From Clostridium sp. CAG:253 (GTDB lineage Bacteria; Bacillota; Clostridia; Lachnospirales; Lachnospiraceae): a stretch of 25,566 nt of DNA. The stretch lies in assembly GCA_000436755.1 (NCBI GenBank), contig FR887304.1:1-25566 (forward strand), given 5' to 3'. The notes beneath the pieces are model-generated. The model had not been told where the DNA came from. It ran no database searches and worked only from the letters and a program-made list of their open reading frames with translations. The position numbers were made by a program, and so were the translations under genes. Below, piece after piece: positions 1 through 6,329 of this stretch (the first letter of the stretch is position 1; each line of letters begins with the position of its first letter).

Positions 1-86
1 ATCTTTATCTGTCTCCATATATCTGATAATGACTTTATGCTTTTGACATATCTCATAAGAAAACTGCTTTATATCATCTGATTTTT

Positions 87-884
87 CTATTTCATAAATT
101 CATTATCACATGCAAATGCGTGATTCATTGGTCCGCTTCCCTTTCCCAAATCAAGCATTGCCGCAAGTGCTCCAGAAATATAATCTTTTGCTCTAAGAAC
201 AGCGTCATCAAGTTTATATCCTTTTGCAAGATTTGATGCAATTGCACTTGACAATGTACATCCTGTGCCATGAGTATTTGGATTATCTATTCTTTTTCCG
301 TTAAACCACTTATAGTCACCATTTCTGTATAAAAGGTCATTGGCATCATTTATCTGATGACCCCCTTTCATAAGAACAGCACAATTAAACTTTTCACTTA
401 TATACTTTGCTGCCTCAATCATATCTTTTTCATTTTCAATGCTCATGCCTGACAATACTTCGCCCTCAGGTATATTTGGTGTGAGAACTGTTGCAAGCGG
501 AAGTAACTTTTCTTTCAATGTACTTATTGCATCATCTGTTATAAGCTTCGCCCCGCTTGTTGCTACCATTACAGGGTCAACTACTATATTATCTGCCTTG
601 TATTCAATAAGTTTATCCGCTATTTTTTCAATAAGTCCACTTACCGATACCATGCCTATTTTTACCGCATCAGGATAAATATCTGTAAATATCTCATCCA
701 TCTGCTGTCCCAAAAACTCAGGTGTTACATCCATAATAGCCGTTACACCTGTCGTATTCTGTGCTGTAAGTGCTGTTATTGCACTCATAGCATATACACC
801 ATTGCTTATCATAGTTTTTATATCAGCCTGTATTCCTGCTCCACCGCTTGAATCACTGCCTGCTATTGTTAATGCTGTTTTCAA
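87..884 (-). CDS. thiD: Hydroxymethylpyrimidine/phosphomethylpyrimidine kinase ThiD
   Basis: This cytosolic kinase phosphorylates HMP and then HMP-P to HMP-PP, the pyrimidine half of thiamine. The 265-residue length is normal for the family. Seen motifs are the N-terminal substrate loop AGSDSSGGAGIQAD (residues 8-21), VVDPVMVATSG (101-111), LTPNIPE (134-140), and the anion-hole motif GTGCTLSSA with Cys209 (206-214). GKGSGPMNH lies near the C-terminus (248-256). The start is TTG at 884-882, chosen because AGGAGGTC sits six bases upstream and the protein then begins exactly as the family does (MKTALTIAGSD). It is the first gene behind a TPP riboswitch, so it should be repressed when thiamine pyrophosphate is plentiful. 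The stop is 86 bases from the window edge, and no further thiamine gene can be confirmed there. Confidence 0.95.
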   Translation of the reverse strand: MKTALTIAGSDSSGGAGIQADIKTMISNGVYAMSAITALTAQNTTGVTAIMDVTPEFLGQQMDEIFTDIYPDAVKIGMVSVSGLIEKIADKLIEYKADNIVVDPVMVATSGAKLITDDAISTLKEKLLPLATVLTPNIPEGEVLSGMSIENEKDMIEAAKYISEKFNCAVLMKGGHQINDANDLLYRNGDYKWFNGKRIDNPNTHGTGCTLSSAIASNLAKGYKLDDAVLRAKDYISGALAAMLDLGKGSGPMNHAFACDNEFMK

Positions 885-998
885 ATATATGACCTCCTTT
901 ATTTTTTGTAAATATCTTTTGTCCTAAATTCCAGTCCCATTAATATGATACAAGAGTCAAAGTACCCTTTTACCCAAACATCTTAATATATAATGTAC

Positions 999-1032
999 AA
1001 AAAAAGAATATACATAAATACCATGTACATTC
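999..1032 (-). terminator. Intrinsic terminator of the thiD riboswitch
   Basis: Reading leftwards, GAATGTACAT and ATGTATATTC form a 10-bp stem with one G-U pair and a 7-base loop, followed directly by seven T residues. It lies about 20 bases downstream of the TPP aptamer and upstream of thiD. This is the layout of a transcription-attenuation expression platform. The stem is AU-rich, so its efficiency is uncertain. Confidence 0.75.
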
Positions 1033-1052
1033 TCAACATAAATCTATACCGA

Positions 1053-1143
1053 CAACTTCCTACGCTGGCATTATCCCATCAGGTTATAAGGGTTAAGATA
1101 CGCAATCTACTCTCAGCCTGTTTCATGCACAAGCTCCCCCGCG
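1053..1143 (-). promoter_or_regulatory. TPP riboswitch (thi box) of thiD
   Basis: On the minus strand the conserved thi-box elements occur in order: GGGGGAGC, then GGCTGAGAG, then ACCC, then AACCTGAT, then GGATAATGCCAGCGTAGGAA. These match the TPP aptamer core, including the pyrimidine-sensing CUGAGA element and the GAUAAUGCCAGCGUAGG pyrophosphate-sensing arm. A sigma-A promoter ends immediately upstream, so the aptamer starts almost at +1. A terminator lies downstream at 999-1032. Binding of thiamine pyrophosphate is expected to stop transcription before thiD. Confidence 0.96.
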
Positions 1144-1149
1144 TCAGCT

Positions 1150-1178
1150 ATTATACATTAAGTTACAGATTAGTGCAA
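1150..1178 (-). promoter_or_regulatory. Sigma-A promoter of the riboswitch-thiD transcript
   Basis: TTGCAC (-35, 1178-1173) and TATAAT (-10, 1155-1150) are separated by exactly 17 bases on the minus strand. The predicted start falls near 1143, at the first bases of the TPP aptamer. Confidence 0.85.
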
Positions 1179-1197
1179 GGGGATTGTTTTTAGATTA

Positions 1198-1226
1198 TTT
1201 ACATATGTTACGTTTGGGGTTATAAT
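1198..1226 (+). promoter_or_regulatory. Sigma-A promoter of yjfB-like gene
   Basis: TTTACA (1198-1203) and TATAAT (1221-1226) are separated by 17 bases. The start of transcription would be near 1233, which leaves a leader of only about 15 bases, and the ribosome binding site AAAGGAGGG begins at about that point. It is a housekeeping-type promoter; no sigma-D motif is visible. Confidence 0.8.
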
Positions 1227-1247
1227 ACTTAAAAAGGAGGGATTTTT

Positions 1248-1439
1248 ATGGATATTGCAGCACTCTCTATGGGAATATCGCAGGCAAATGTGATGAATAA
1301 TGTTGAAACAGCAGTTCTTGCAAAGAGTCTTGATACTATGAAGGAAACTGGTGCAGGTCTTATTGACATGATGGATCGTTCCGTAATGGAAAGGTCTGTT
1401 AATCCGGACATCGGAGCAAATATTGATATTATGGTATAA
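1248..1439 (+). CDS. yjfB: YjfB family putative motility peptide
   Basis: This 63-residue peptide has the pattern of the YjfB family (annotated as putative motility protein). It begins MDIAALSMGISQA and ends with a SVNPDIGANIDIMV-type tail, both hallmarks of the family. The middle is a predicted amphipathic helix, and there is no signal peptide or membrane segment. The molecular function is unknown; the family name comes from co-occurrence with flagellar genes. The ATG at 1248 has AAAGGAGGG upstream with good spacing. It is a single-gene unit with its own promoter, divergent from the thiD riboswitch, and is closed by a bidirectional terminator shared with lacI. No motility gene is adjacent. 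Confidence 0.85.
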   Translation: MDIAALSMGISQANVMNNVETAVLAKSLDTMKETGAGLIDMMDRSVMERSVNPDIGANIDIMV

Positions 1440-1454
1440 AAGACTTATTACACA

Positions 1455-1518
1455 AAAAATAAATACCTTTACTCGTATAATTGAAATTCTTATCATACGA
1501 ATAAAGGTATTTATTTTT
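1455..1518. terminator. Bidirectional terminator between yjfB and lacI
   Basis: A long inverted repeat pairs AAATAAATACCTTTA plus CTCGTAT (left arm) with ATACGAA plus TAAAGGTATTTATTT (right arm), about 22 bp with one mismatch and a 16-base loop. A/T runs flank both sides. It lies between the convergent yjfB-like gene and the LacI-family gene, so it probably ends both transcripts. Confidence 0.8.
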
Positions 1519-1612
1519 GATATAAAATTCTCATAATATTTCGTAATACTCTTGATTGAATTTCCGAATTATTGTTAGCCAATAAACATTTGCCTGTCGA
1601 TGTAATCCATAC

Positions 1613-2689
1613 TCATATACAATAATCACACCATCCGCCCTCATCAATCCCCATACAGCTGTTTCGTACCATAAGCTTTCCCTCAAGCTCCGTACGGACT
1701 ACACTCTTGTGCCCTCCACGCATTCGGTCAACAAGAAGATACAAAGCAAACTTGCCCATCTCTTCTTTCGGAAGTCTTACTGTTGTAAGCATAGGTCTTG
1801 TATACTGTGCTTCCTCAATGTCATCACTTGCTATTATTGATGGAATATAATATCTGTTTTTATTTGTCTCAATGAACTTTAACATTCCGATGGCAGTAAT
1901 GTCATTTGCACAATATATTCCCGTTGGTCTCTCCTCCGACTGCATAAATTTCTGCATAGCCGTAAATCCTTCTGCCTCTGTCTGTCCCGTCTGTACTATA
2001 TAATCTGCCTCCGGGTCAATATCGTGTCTGTGCAATGCCTCAAGGTACCCTCTGTATCTCGCCTCATTATAACAGTCTCCCACATAACCTATATTGGTAT
2101 GTCCGAGTGATATAAGATACTCTACAGCCATCATTGCAACTTTCTTTCCGTCACACAATACTTCATCTACTTCATAGTTTGTTGAATTTCGATTTACCGA
2201 AACTACATTTTTAAATTTTTTATTAAGTTTTTTCAAAGCTTCTTTATTGCATTTTCCGATGATTATAAGACCATCACATTTCTGCTCCATCTCATCGTAC
2301 ATTTCATCAACCAGCAGACTAATATCCTCGTGCCTGCACTTTTTATCACTTGAAAAAATCGGCATATACCATACTTTTGTCAGTATAGCAACCTGTTTAT
2401 GTATCTCACTTTCTATTACACGCAGCAACTCATTAAAAAACGGATCTGCAGTCGCCTTTTCCATTCGTGTCATAAGTACACCAACATAATAGACTTTTTC
2501 TTCTTTTTCTTTAAGTCCCATTTTCAAATTGCGTGCGGCAGTATTGGGCGTATAATTAAGTTCAATTGCAATCTTCCAAATTTTATCACGGACTTCCGGG
2601 GATGAACATTTATAATTTGGATTGTTAAGTACACGCGAAACAGTCGAAGCTGAAACTCCTGCTTTTTCTGCTATTTTTTTAATTGACAT
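1613..2689 (-). CDS. LacI family transcriptional regulator
   Basis: This 358-residue DNA-binding repressor has the classical LacI layout. An N-terminal helix-turn-helix (SIKKIAEKAGVSASTVSRVL, residues 2-21) is followed by the hinge-helix region (LNYTPNTAARNLKMG, about 48-62). A periplasmic-binding-protein-like sugar-sensing domain runs from about residue 66 to 345. The ATG at 2689 is preceded by AAAGGGAAA. Its own leader contains a strong promoter and a CRE/LacI-type operator just downstream of the predicted start, which suggests autorepression. The effector is unknown: neighbouring genes are for thiamine, purine and motility functions, and no carbohydrate operon lies beside it. The last residues (DEGGWCDYCI) form an unusual Cys-containing tail. 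Confidence 0.92.
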   Translation of the reverse strand: MSIKKIAEKAGVSASTVSRVLNNPNYKCSSPEVRDKIWKIAIELNYTPNTAARNLKMGLKEKEEKVYYVGVLMTRMEKATADPFFNELLRVIESEIHKQVAILTKVWYMPIFSSDKKCRHEDISLLVDEMYDEMEQKCDGLIIIGKCNKEALKKLNKKFKNVVSVNRNSTNYEVDEVLCDGKKVAMMAVEYLISLGHTNIGYVGDCYNEARYRGYLEALHRHDIDPEADYIVQTGQTEAEGFTAMQKFMQSEERPTGIYCANDITAIGMLKFIETNKNRYYIPSIIASDDIEEAQYTRPMLTTVRLPKEEMGKFALYLLVDRMRGGHKSVVRTELEGKLMVRNSCMGIDEGGWCDYCI

Positions 2690-2736
2690 AACTTTTCCCT
2701 TTCTGTTTTCCAGTACAACAAATTCTTGTTTTATAT

Positions 2737-2770
2737 TTTAGTATTGCTTCTGCCACAGAACAATACTAAA
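2737..2770. repeat. Inverted repeat in the lacI leader
   Basis: TTTAGTATTG and CAATACTAAA are perfect 10-base arms around CTTCTGCCACAGAA, which can itself pair (TTCTG/CAGAA). The hairpin lies in the 5' untranslated region of the LacI-family gene, about 50 bases before the start codon. There is no T-run, so it is not a clear terminator. It may be an operator or an mRNA structure. Confidence 0.6.
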
Positions 2771-2771
2771 T

Positions 2772-2788
2772 TGCGAAATCGTTTTCAC
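2772..2788 (-). promoter_or_regulatory. CRE-like LacI-family operator upstream of lacI
   Basis: The minus strand reads GTGAAAACGATTTCGCA, which fits the CRE consensus TGNAANCGNWNNCA at 13 of 14 positions and has the central CG typical of LacI-family operators. It sits about 20-37 bases downstream of the predicted transcription start of the LacI-family gene, a position suited to repression. It could bind the local LacI protein (autoregulation) or CcpA. Confidence 0.55.
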
Positions 2789-2815
2789 ACCTTCAAAATT
2801 CTGTAAAAACTGCTC

Positions 2816-2845
2816 ATTATCACGCATCTTGACAGCTAATGTCAA
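2816..2845 (-). promoter_or_regulatory. Promoter of the LacI-family gene
   Basis: On the minus strand a consensus -35 TTGACA (2845-2840) and GATAAT (-10, 2821-2816) are 18 bases apart. The predicted start is near 2809, giving a leader of about 120 bases that holds the operator and the hairpin. The -35 box is also one arm of a TTGACA-GCTAA-TGTCAA inverted repeat (2829-2845). Confidence 0.7.
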
Positions 2846-2896
2846 ACGCATTCTTTTTTCGTTCACATTTATTAACATATCTTTCACAATTAAAAC

Positions 2897-2925
2897 ATTA
2901 CAGGTTCACACTTGAACGTTATTAT
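2897..2925 (+). promoter_or_regulatory. Weak candidate promoter for a plus-strand RNA
   Basis: ATTACA (2897-2902) and TATTAT (2920-2925) are 17 bases apart. The hexamers are only moderate matches. It is listed because a plus-strand terminator with no gene in front of it lies 110 bases downstream. Confidence 0.3.
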
Positions 2926-2987
2926 GAAACCATCGAATGAAACGAAATCATTTGATAAGTGCTTAAATTTTTTTCATACCTTCTCCA

Positions 2988-3013
2988 AACAATCAAGCTT
3001 AAGCTTGATTGTT
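2988..3013. repeat. 26-bp perfect palindrome
   Basis: AACAATCAAGCTT followed immediately by AAGCTTGATTGTT is a perfect dyad with no spacer, and contains overlapping AAGCTT sites. It is far longer than expected by chance. It may be the first stem of the candidate small RNA or a binding site for a dimeric protein. Confidence 0.8.
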
Positions 3014-3034
3014 ATAACCTTTTATGGTTATTAT

Positions 3035-3065
3035 AAAGAACTGCTTCTCCAGCAGTTCTTTTTTT
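3035..3065 (+). terminator. Plus-strand intrinsic terminator
   Basis: AAAGAACTGCT and AGCAGTTCTTT form an 11-bp perfect stem around TCTCC, with a run of T ending at 3065. It is a textbook terminator for rightward transcription. On the minus strand the T-run is absent. Confidence 0.8.
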
Positions 3066-3126
3066 GCATTTATTTACTGCTGCTATTCTTTGGGTATTCT
3101 TGTATAAACATAAAATCTGTCTAAAC

Positions 3127-3170
3127 ACAAAAACTGCCGCCTTTGAATTGTACTCCACAAAAGCAGCAGT
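3127..3170 (-). terminator. Terminator of the apt-permease operon
   Basis: On the minus strand ACTGCTGCTTTTG pairs with CAAAGGCGGCAGT, a 13-bp stem with two G-U pairs, and is followed by TTTTTG. It lies about 97 bases past the stop codon of the purine permease gene. Confidence 0.7.
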
Positions 3171-3266
3171 CATTTATTGTTTTTTTATTTATTAACTCCA
3201 ATTTTTATATAATTCTGAAAAAAAAACAATACTCACACTTTGCCCCATCAAAAATAAATATATATC

Positions 3267-4625
3267 CTACAAGAATATATACTTACAAACAAACAATACG
3301 GCAAGTATATACATTAACGGTTTTACTTTCTTTGCTTTTCCACAAAATACATTGATAACAACATATGAGATAACACCGAGCGCAATTCCCTCTGAAATAC
3401 TATACATAAGCGGCATTGCAAGAAGTGCAAGGTATGCAGGTACCGATTCTGTAAGATCTGTAAAATCTACACTTATTATTGAAGATATCATAAGGAAACC
3501 AACAAATATAAGTGCCGGTGCTGTTGCAAACGATGGAATTGCCGTAAATATAGGTGCAAATATGATTGCAAGTAAAAACATTATTCCTGTTACGGCTGCT
3601 GAAAGACCTGTACGTCCTCCTGCAAGTACACCTGCTGATGACTCTACATATGTTGTAGTTGTTGATGTTCCAAGAACCGCACCAACTGATGTTGCAATGG
3701 CATCCGCAAGGAGCGCCGGCTTAATTCTGGGAAGTTTTTCATTTTCATCAAGCATTCCTGCCTTTGTAGAAACACCGATAAGTGTTCCGAGAGTATCAAA
3801 AATATCAACAAAGAGGAACGCGAAAAGAACAACAATAAAATCAAGTATCTTAATCTTTGAAAAATCAGCTTTGAAGCACTGTCCAAAAGTATCACCGATT
3901 GCTGTAATATCAATCATTTTAAATGTCGGATATAATGAATAAAATCCTGTATCAGGATTTGGAACATAAATTCCTACAAGCTGACAGAGCATTCCAAGAA
4001 TCCATGTGCTTAATATTCCGATAAGAATAGAGCCTTTAACATTCTTTGCATAAAGAATAACTGTTATAAATAATCCGATAAGTGCAAGCAATGCACCGAT
4101 TCCTACTGTATGAAAATCTTTTGTAAATCTTACATAAGTAAGAAGTGTTGAACTGTCTGCTACTACAATCTTTGCTCCCTGAAGACCGATAAATGCGATA
4201 AATAATCCGATACCTGCACTTACTCCTTTTTTGAGACCTGAAGGAATAGCATTAAAAATAGCTTCACGCACATTTGTAAGTGAAAGTACAATAAATACAA
4301 GACCTTCCACAAATACTGCAAGAAGTGCAACTTTCCATGAATAACCCATATTGGCACATACCGTTCCTGCCATATAAGCATTAAGTCCCATACCTGGTGC
4401 AAGTGCAAATGGATAATTTGCAAGAAGTGCCATAGCCATACATCCTATAAATGAAGCAATAGATGTAGCTAAAAGTACAGCATCACGATTCATTCCCGTA
4501 CTGCTTAAGATATTAGGATTTACAGCAAGTATATATGCCATAGCCATAAATGTTGTAAGGCCGGCAATTACCTCAGTCTTTACATTCGTATTATTTTCAT
4601 CCAATTTAAATAATTTGTTTAACAT
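3267..4625 (-). CDS. NCS2/AzgA-family purine permease (PbuG-like)
   Basis: This 452-residue polytopic membrane protein imports purine bases (hypoxanthine, guanine or adenine) by proton symport. It has the AzgA/PbuG layout: an N-terminal KTEVIAGLTTFMAMAYI segment (16-32), APGMGLNAYM (76-85), FVDIFDTLGTLIGV (272-285), and the substrate-site motif TYVESSAGVLAGGRTGL (325-341). About 12-14 hydrophobic segments are visible. The ATG at 4625 has AAAGGAGAC upstream. It follows apt by 117 bases on the same strand, so uptake and salvage are probably co-transcribed, although the gap could hold its own promoter. No purine riboswitch is visible. Which base it prefers cannot be told from sequence alone. Confidence 0.93.
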   Translation of the reverse strand: MLNKLFKLDENNTNVKTEVIAGLTTFMAMAYILAVNPNILSSTGMNRDAVLLATSIASFIGCMAMALLANYPFALAPGMGLNAYMAGTVCANMGYSWKVALLAVFVEGLVFIVLSLTNVREAIFNAIPSGLKKGVSAGIGLFIAFIGLQGAKIVVADSSTLLTYVRFTKDFHTVGIGALLALIGLFITVILYAKNVKGSILIGILSTWILGMLCQLVGIYVPNPDTGFYSLYPTFKMIDITAIGDTFGQCFKADFSKIKILDFIVVLFAFLFVDIFDTLGTLIGVSTKAGMLDENEKLPRIKPALLADAIATSVGAVLGTSTTTTYVESSAGVLAGGRTGLSAAVTGIMFLLAIIFAPIFTAIPSFATAPALIFVGFLMISSIISVDFTDLTESVPAYLALLAMPLMYSISEGIALGVISYVVINVFCGKAKKVKPLMYILAVLFVCKYIFL

Positions 4626-4742
4626 AATTAATTATGTCTCCTTTTCAGTATGTTTGTCACTATTAAAATATATTACAGTGTTTTCCGTACCCTATTAAAG
4701 CTACTGTTTACACCTCACTCTTTTCAACAACACATAAAGACT

Positions 4743-5267
4743 TTATTTGCCTTCATATGTAATAAGAGAAGTAACATCATACTTAGCAAGTTTTTCTCTG
4801 CCATTAAGACCCGCAAGTTCGAGTAAGAATAAAATCTTTACTACCTCACCGCCAAGTTCTTCAACAAGACCTGCACATGCTTCGATAGTTCCTCCCGTTG
4901 CGATAAGGTCATCCACAAGCAAGACCTTCTGACCGGGCTTTATTGCATCTTTGTGAATTTCAATCTCAGCTGTGCCATACTCCAAGGCATATGATGCCGT
5001 AACCGTTTCACATGGAAGTTTTCCCTTTTTGCGGCATGGTACAAATCCTTTACCAAGAGCATAAGCAATAGGCATACCAAAAATAAAACCTCTTGATTCA
5101 GTTCCTACTACAACATCAAAATCAACTTCCTTAACAACCTGAATCATTGAATCAATGGCAAGCTTAAGACCATCCGGATCCTGAATCACAGATGTAATAT
5201 CCCTAAACATAACTCCCTCACTTGGGAAATCAGGGATACATCTGACATAATCCTCTAATTTCTTCAT
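4743..5267 (-). CDS. apt: Adenine phosphoribosyltransferase
   Basis: This cytosolic salvage enzyme converts adenine and PRPP to AMP and pyrophosphate. The 174-residue length is typical. Seen motifs are the adenine-binding N-terminus IPDFPSEGVMFRDIT (11-25), VVGTESRGFIFG (53-64), the flexible loop PCRKKGKLPCETV (77-89), and the PRPP loop VLLVDDLIATGGT (115-127). The ATG at 5267 is preceded by AAGGAGGAC at slightly long spacing. Its promoter lies at 5392-5420, with a structured leader of about 120 bases. The purine permease gene follows on the same strand, which supports adenine or hypoxanthine uptake coupled to salvage. Confidence 0.96.
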   Translation of the reverse strand: MKKLEDYVRCIPDFPSEGVMFRDITSVIQDPDGLKLAIDSMIQVVKEVDFDVVVGTESRGFIFGMPIAYALGKGFVPCRKKGKLPCETVTASYALEYGTAEIEIHKDAIKPGQKVLLVDDLIATGGTIEACAGLVEELGGEVVKILFLLELAGLNGREKLAKYDVTSLITYEGK

Positions 5268-5302
5268 TGTATATATGTCCTCCTTATTAATTATAAGATA
5301 CT

Positions 5303-5361
5303 GTCACCTCTTTTATGAGGAGACTTTGCATTACTGTTCACATTTTCATCTTAAGAACAGT
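5303..5361 (-). repeat. Two inverted repeats in the apt leader
   Basis: GTCTCCTC/GAGGTGAC (5303-5324, one mismatch, 6-base loop) and ACTGTTC/GAACAGT (5333-5361, perfect, 15-base loop) lie side by side in the predicted apt 5' untranslated region. Neither is followed by a T-run. They do not match the purine riboswitch consensus. The role is unknown. Confidence 0.5.
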
Positions 5362-5391
5362 ATAATTGATTCTTCATGCACAATCTTATTC

Positions 5392-5420
5392 ATTATATCA
5401 AAAATAAATGATATTCTCAA
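5392..5420 (-). promoter_or_regulatory. Promoter of apt
   Basis: On the minus strand TTGAGA (-35, 5420-5415) and TATAAT (-10, 5397-5392) are 17 bases apart. The predicted start is near 5385, about 118 bases upstream of the apt start codon. Confidence 0.75.
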
Positions 5421-5507
5421 TATGGCTGCTACTATTCTTTTTACGTTCTGTAACAGCGCATACGTCAAAAATATCAATAATACTTCAGCCTGCCCAGTTT
5501 TTGCTGA

Positions 5508-6275
5508 TTATCTTTCTAAACATATTTTTTCCAGTATTTCCTCAGCAAATACTTTTTTACCTGGCATTTCGCATATCTTACCGTTATCATTTATCAATTC
5601 AAATCTGTTTCTAAAACCTTTAGGCACTATTCCCTCGTCAGCACATTCTACCATTGGTATATCAAATTCACTGTCACCTGCTGCCACAACTTTTTCAACA
5701 TCGTCTCCCAAATACGCTCTAAATCTTTTAACTGCCGTTCCCTTATCAAGATTTTTTGGAACCACATACACTTTTATTCCATTGTTAAAAACATCAACAA
5801 GCGACAAATTCAATTTATATCTAAGTTTGCAGACAACCTTTTCCGGTTTGTCACATTTGGTAAACACAAACAATTCTTCAATAAATCTCACTTCAAATTT
5901 TCTTAACTCCTCGCTTTCAAGATATAGCACAGCTTTTAAAAGTTCATCCACACTGTTTGAAATCAGATTTTTAGAAACTTTATACCACTCTTCATCCACT
6001 TTTCCGTCTACCAGCAACACTCCGCCATTACAGACAAGTACATATTTTATCAACCCAATTCCAAGAAAAATCCTTTCATACTGCTCTCTTGTCCTCGTTG
6101 TCGTAGGCACTATAAGAAATTTCTTTTTAATTTCATTCAAAAGTTCAAATGTCCTTTTAGTTATATATGAAATCTCCCTGCCATTGTATAATTCTACATT
6201 TATCTTTTCTCTGCCAATATCATGCTTGTATGAATATATCAACGTATTATCCATATCAATATTTAATATTTTCAT
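5508..6275 (-). CDS. HAD-superfamily hydrolase, Ter-module type
   Basis: This is a 255-residue cytosolic phosphatase of the Cof/sucrose-phosphatase-like HAD group. All four HAD motifs are visible: motif I DMDNT (D7, D9, T11), motif II VPTTTRT (57-63), motif III Lys178 in LDKGTAV, and motif IV AAGDSEFDIPM (198-208, D201 and D205). A cap domain occupies about 75-170. I start at the ATG at 6275, which places motif I at the very N-terminus as usual. An in-frame TTG at 6299 would only add eight residues, and the GAGG at about 12 bases is a weak ribosome site. It follows the M50-like protease gene by 54 bases on the same strand. A HAD phosphatase is a standard member of the Ter 'biosynthetic module' whose other members lie at 9780-19253. 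Its substrate is unknown, and the link is inferred from context. Confidence 0.88.
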   Translation of the reverse strand: MKILNIDMDNTLIYSYKHDIGREKINVELYNGREISYITKRTFELLNEIKKKFLIVPTTTRTREQYERIFLGIGLIKYVLVCNGGVLLVDGKVDEEWYKVSKNLISNSVDELLKAVLYLESEELRKFEVRFIEELFVFTKCDKPEKVVCKLRYKLNLSLVDVFNNGIKVYVVPKNLDKGTAVKRFRAYLGDDVEKVVAAGDSEFDIPMVECADEGIVPKGFRNRFELINDNGKICEMPGKKVFAEEILEKICLER

Positions 6276-6329
6276 TTTACATTCAAACCTCACATACAAT
6301 AACTTCCATTATCCATAAATCTCTCAAAT

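Larger units (their letters stand above)
2932..3065 (+). ncRNA. Candidate small RNA in the lacI-permease gap
   Basis: The 577-bp interval 2690-3266 has no convincing protein gene, but it holds a plus-strand intrinsic terminator that belongs to neither flanking gene, since both are on the minus strand. Before it are a 26-base perfect palindrome (2988-3013) and a small hairpin (ATAACC/GGTTAT, 3014-3031). With the weak promoter at 2897-2925 this would give an RNA of about 135 nt with three consecutive hairpins. A 70-codon plus-strand frame through here (2912-3124) runs past the terminator, lacks a ribosome binding site and has low-complexity composition. The exact 5' end is inference. Confidence 0.35.

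Noticed and set aside
1..86. Open minus-strand frame downstream of thiD reaching the window edge
   Set aside because: Only about 28 codons are visible, with no convincing start codon or ribosome site and no recognisable motif. A frame this short is expected by chance.
2912..3124. 70-codon plus-strand frame in the lacI-permease gap
   Set aside because: It runs through a strong terminator and a palindrome, lacks a ribosome site, and its hydrophobic tail comes from T-rich DNA.
3352..3942. 196-codon plus-strand frame opposite the purine permease
   Set aside because: It is antisense to a well-supported permease gene and has no ribosome binding site.
4626..5400. Purine riboswitch before apt or the permease
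   Set aside because: These genes are often controlled that way, but the conserved core and loop sequences of the purine aptamer are absent on the relevant strand.
5275..6318. 347-codon plus-strand open frame opposite the HAD gene
   Set aside because: It is antisense to a gene with all four HAD motifs, has no ribosome binding site, and its Ser/Leu/Phe/Ile-rich translation resembles no protein family.
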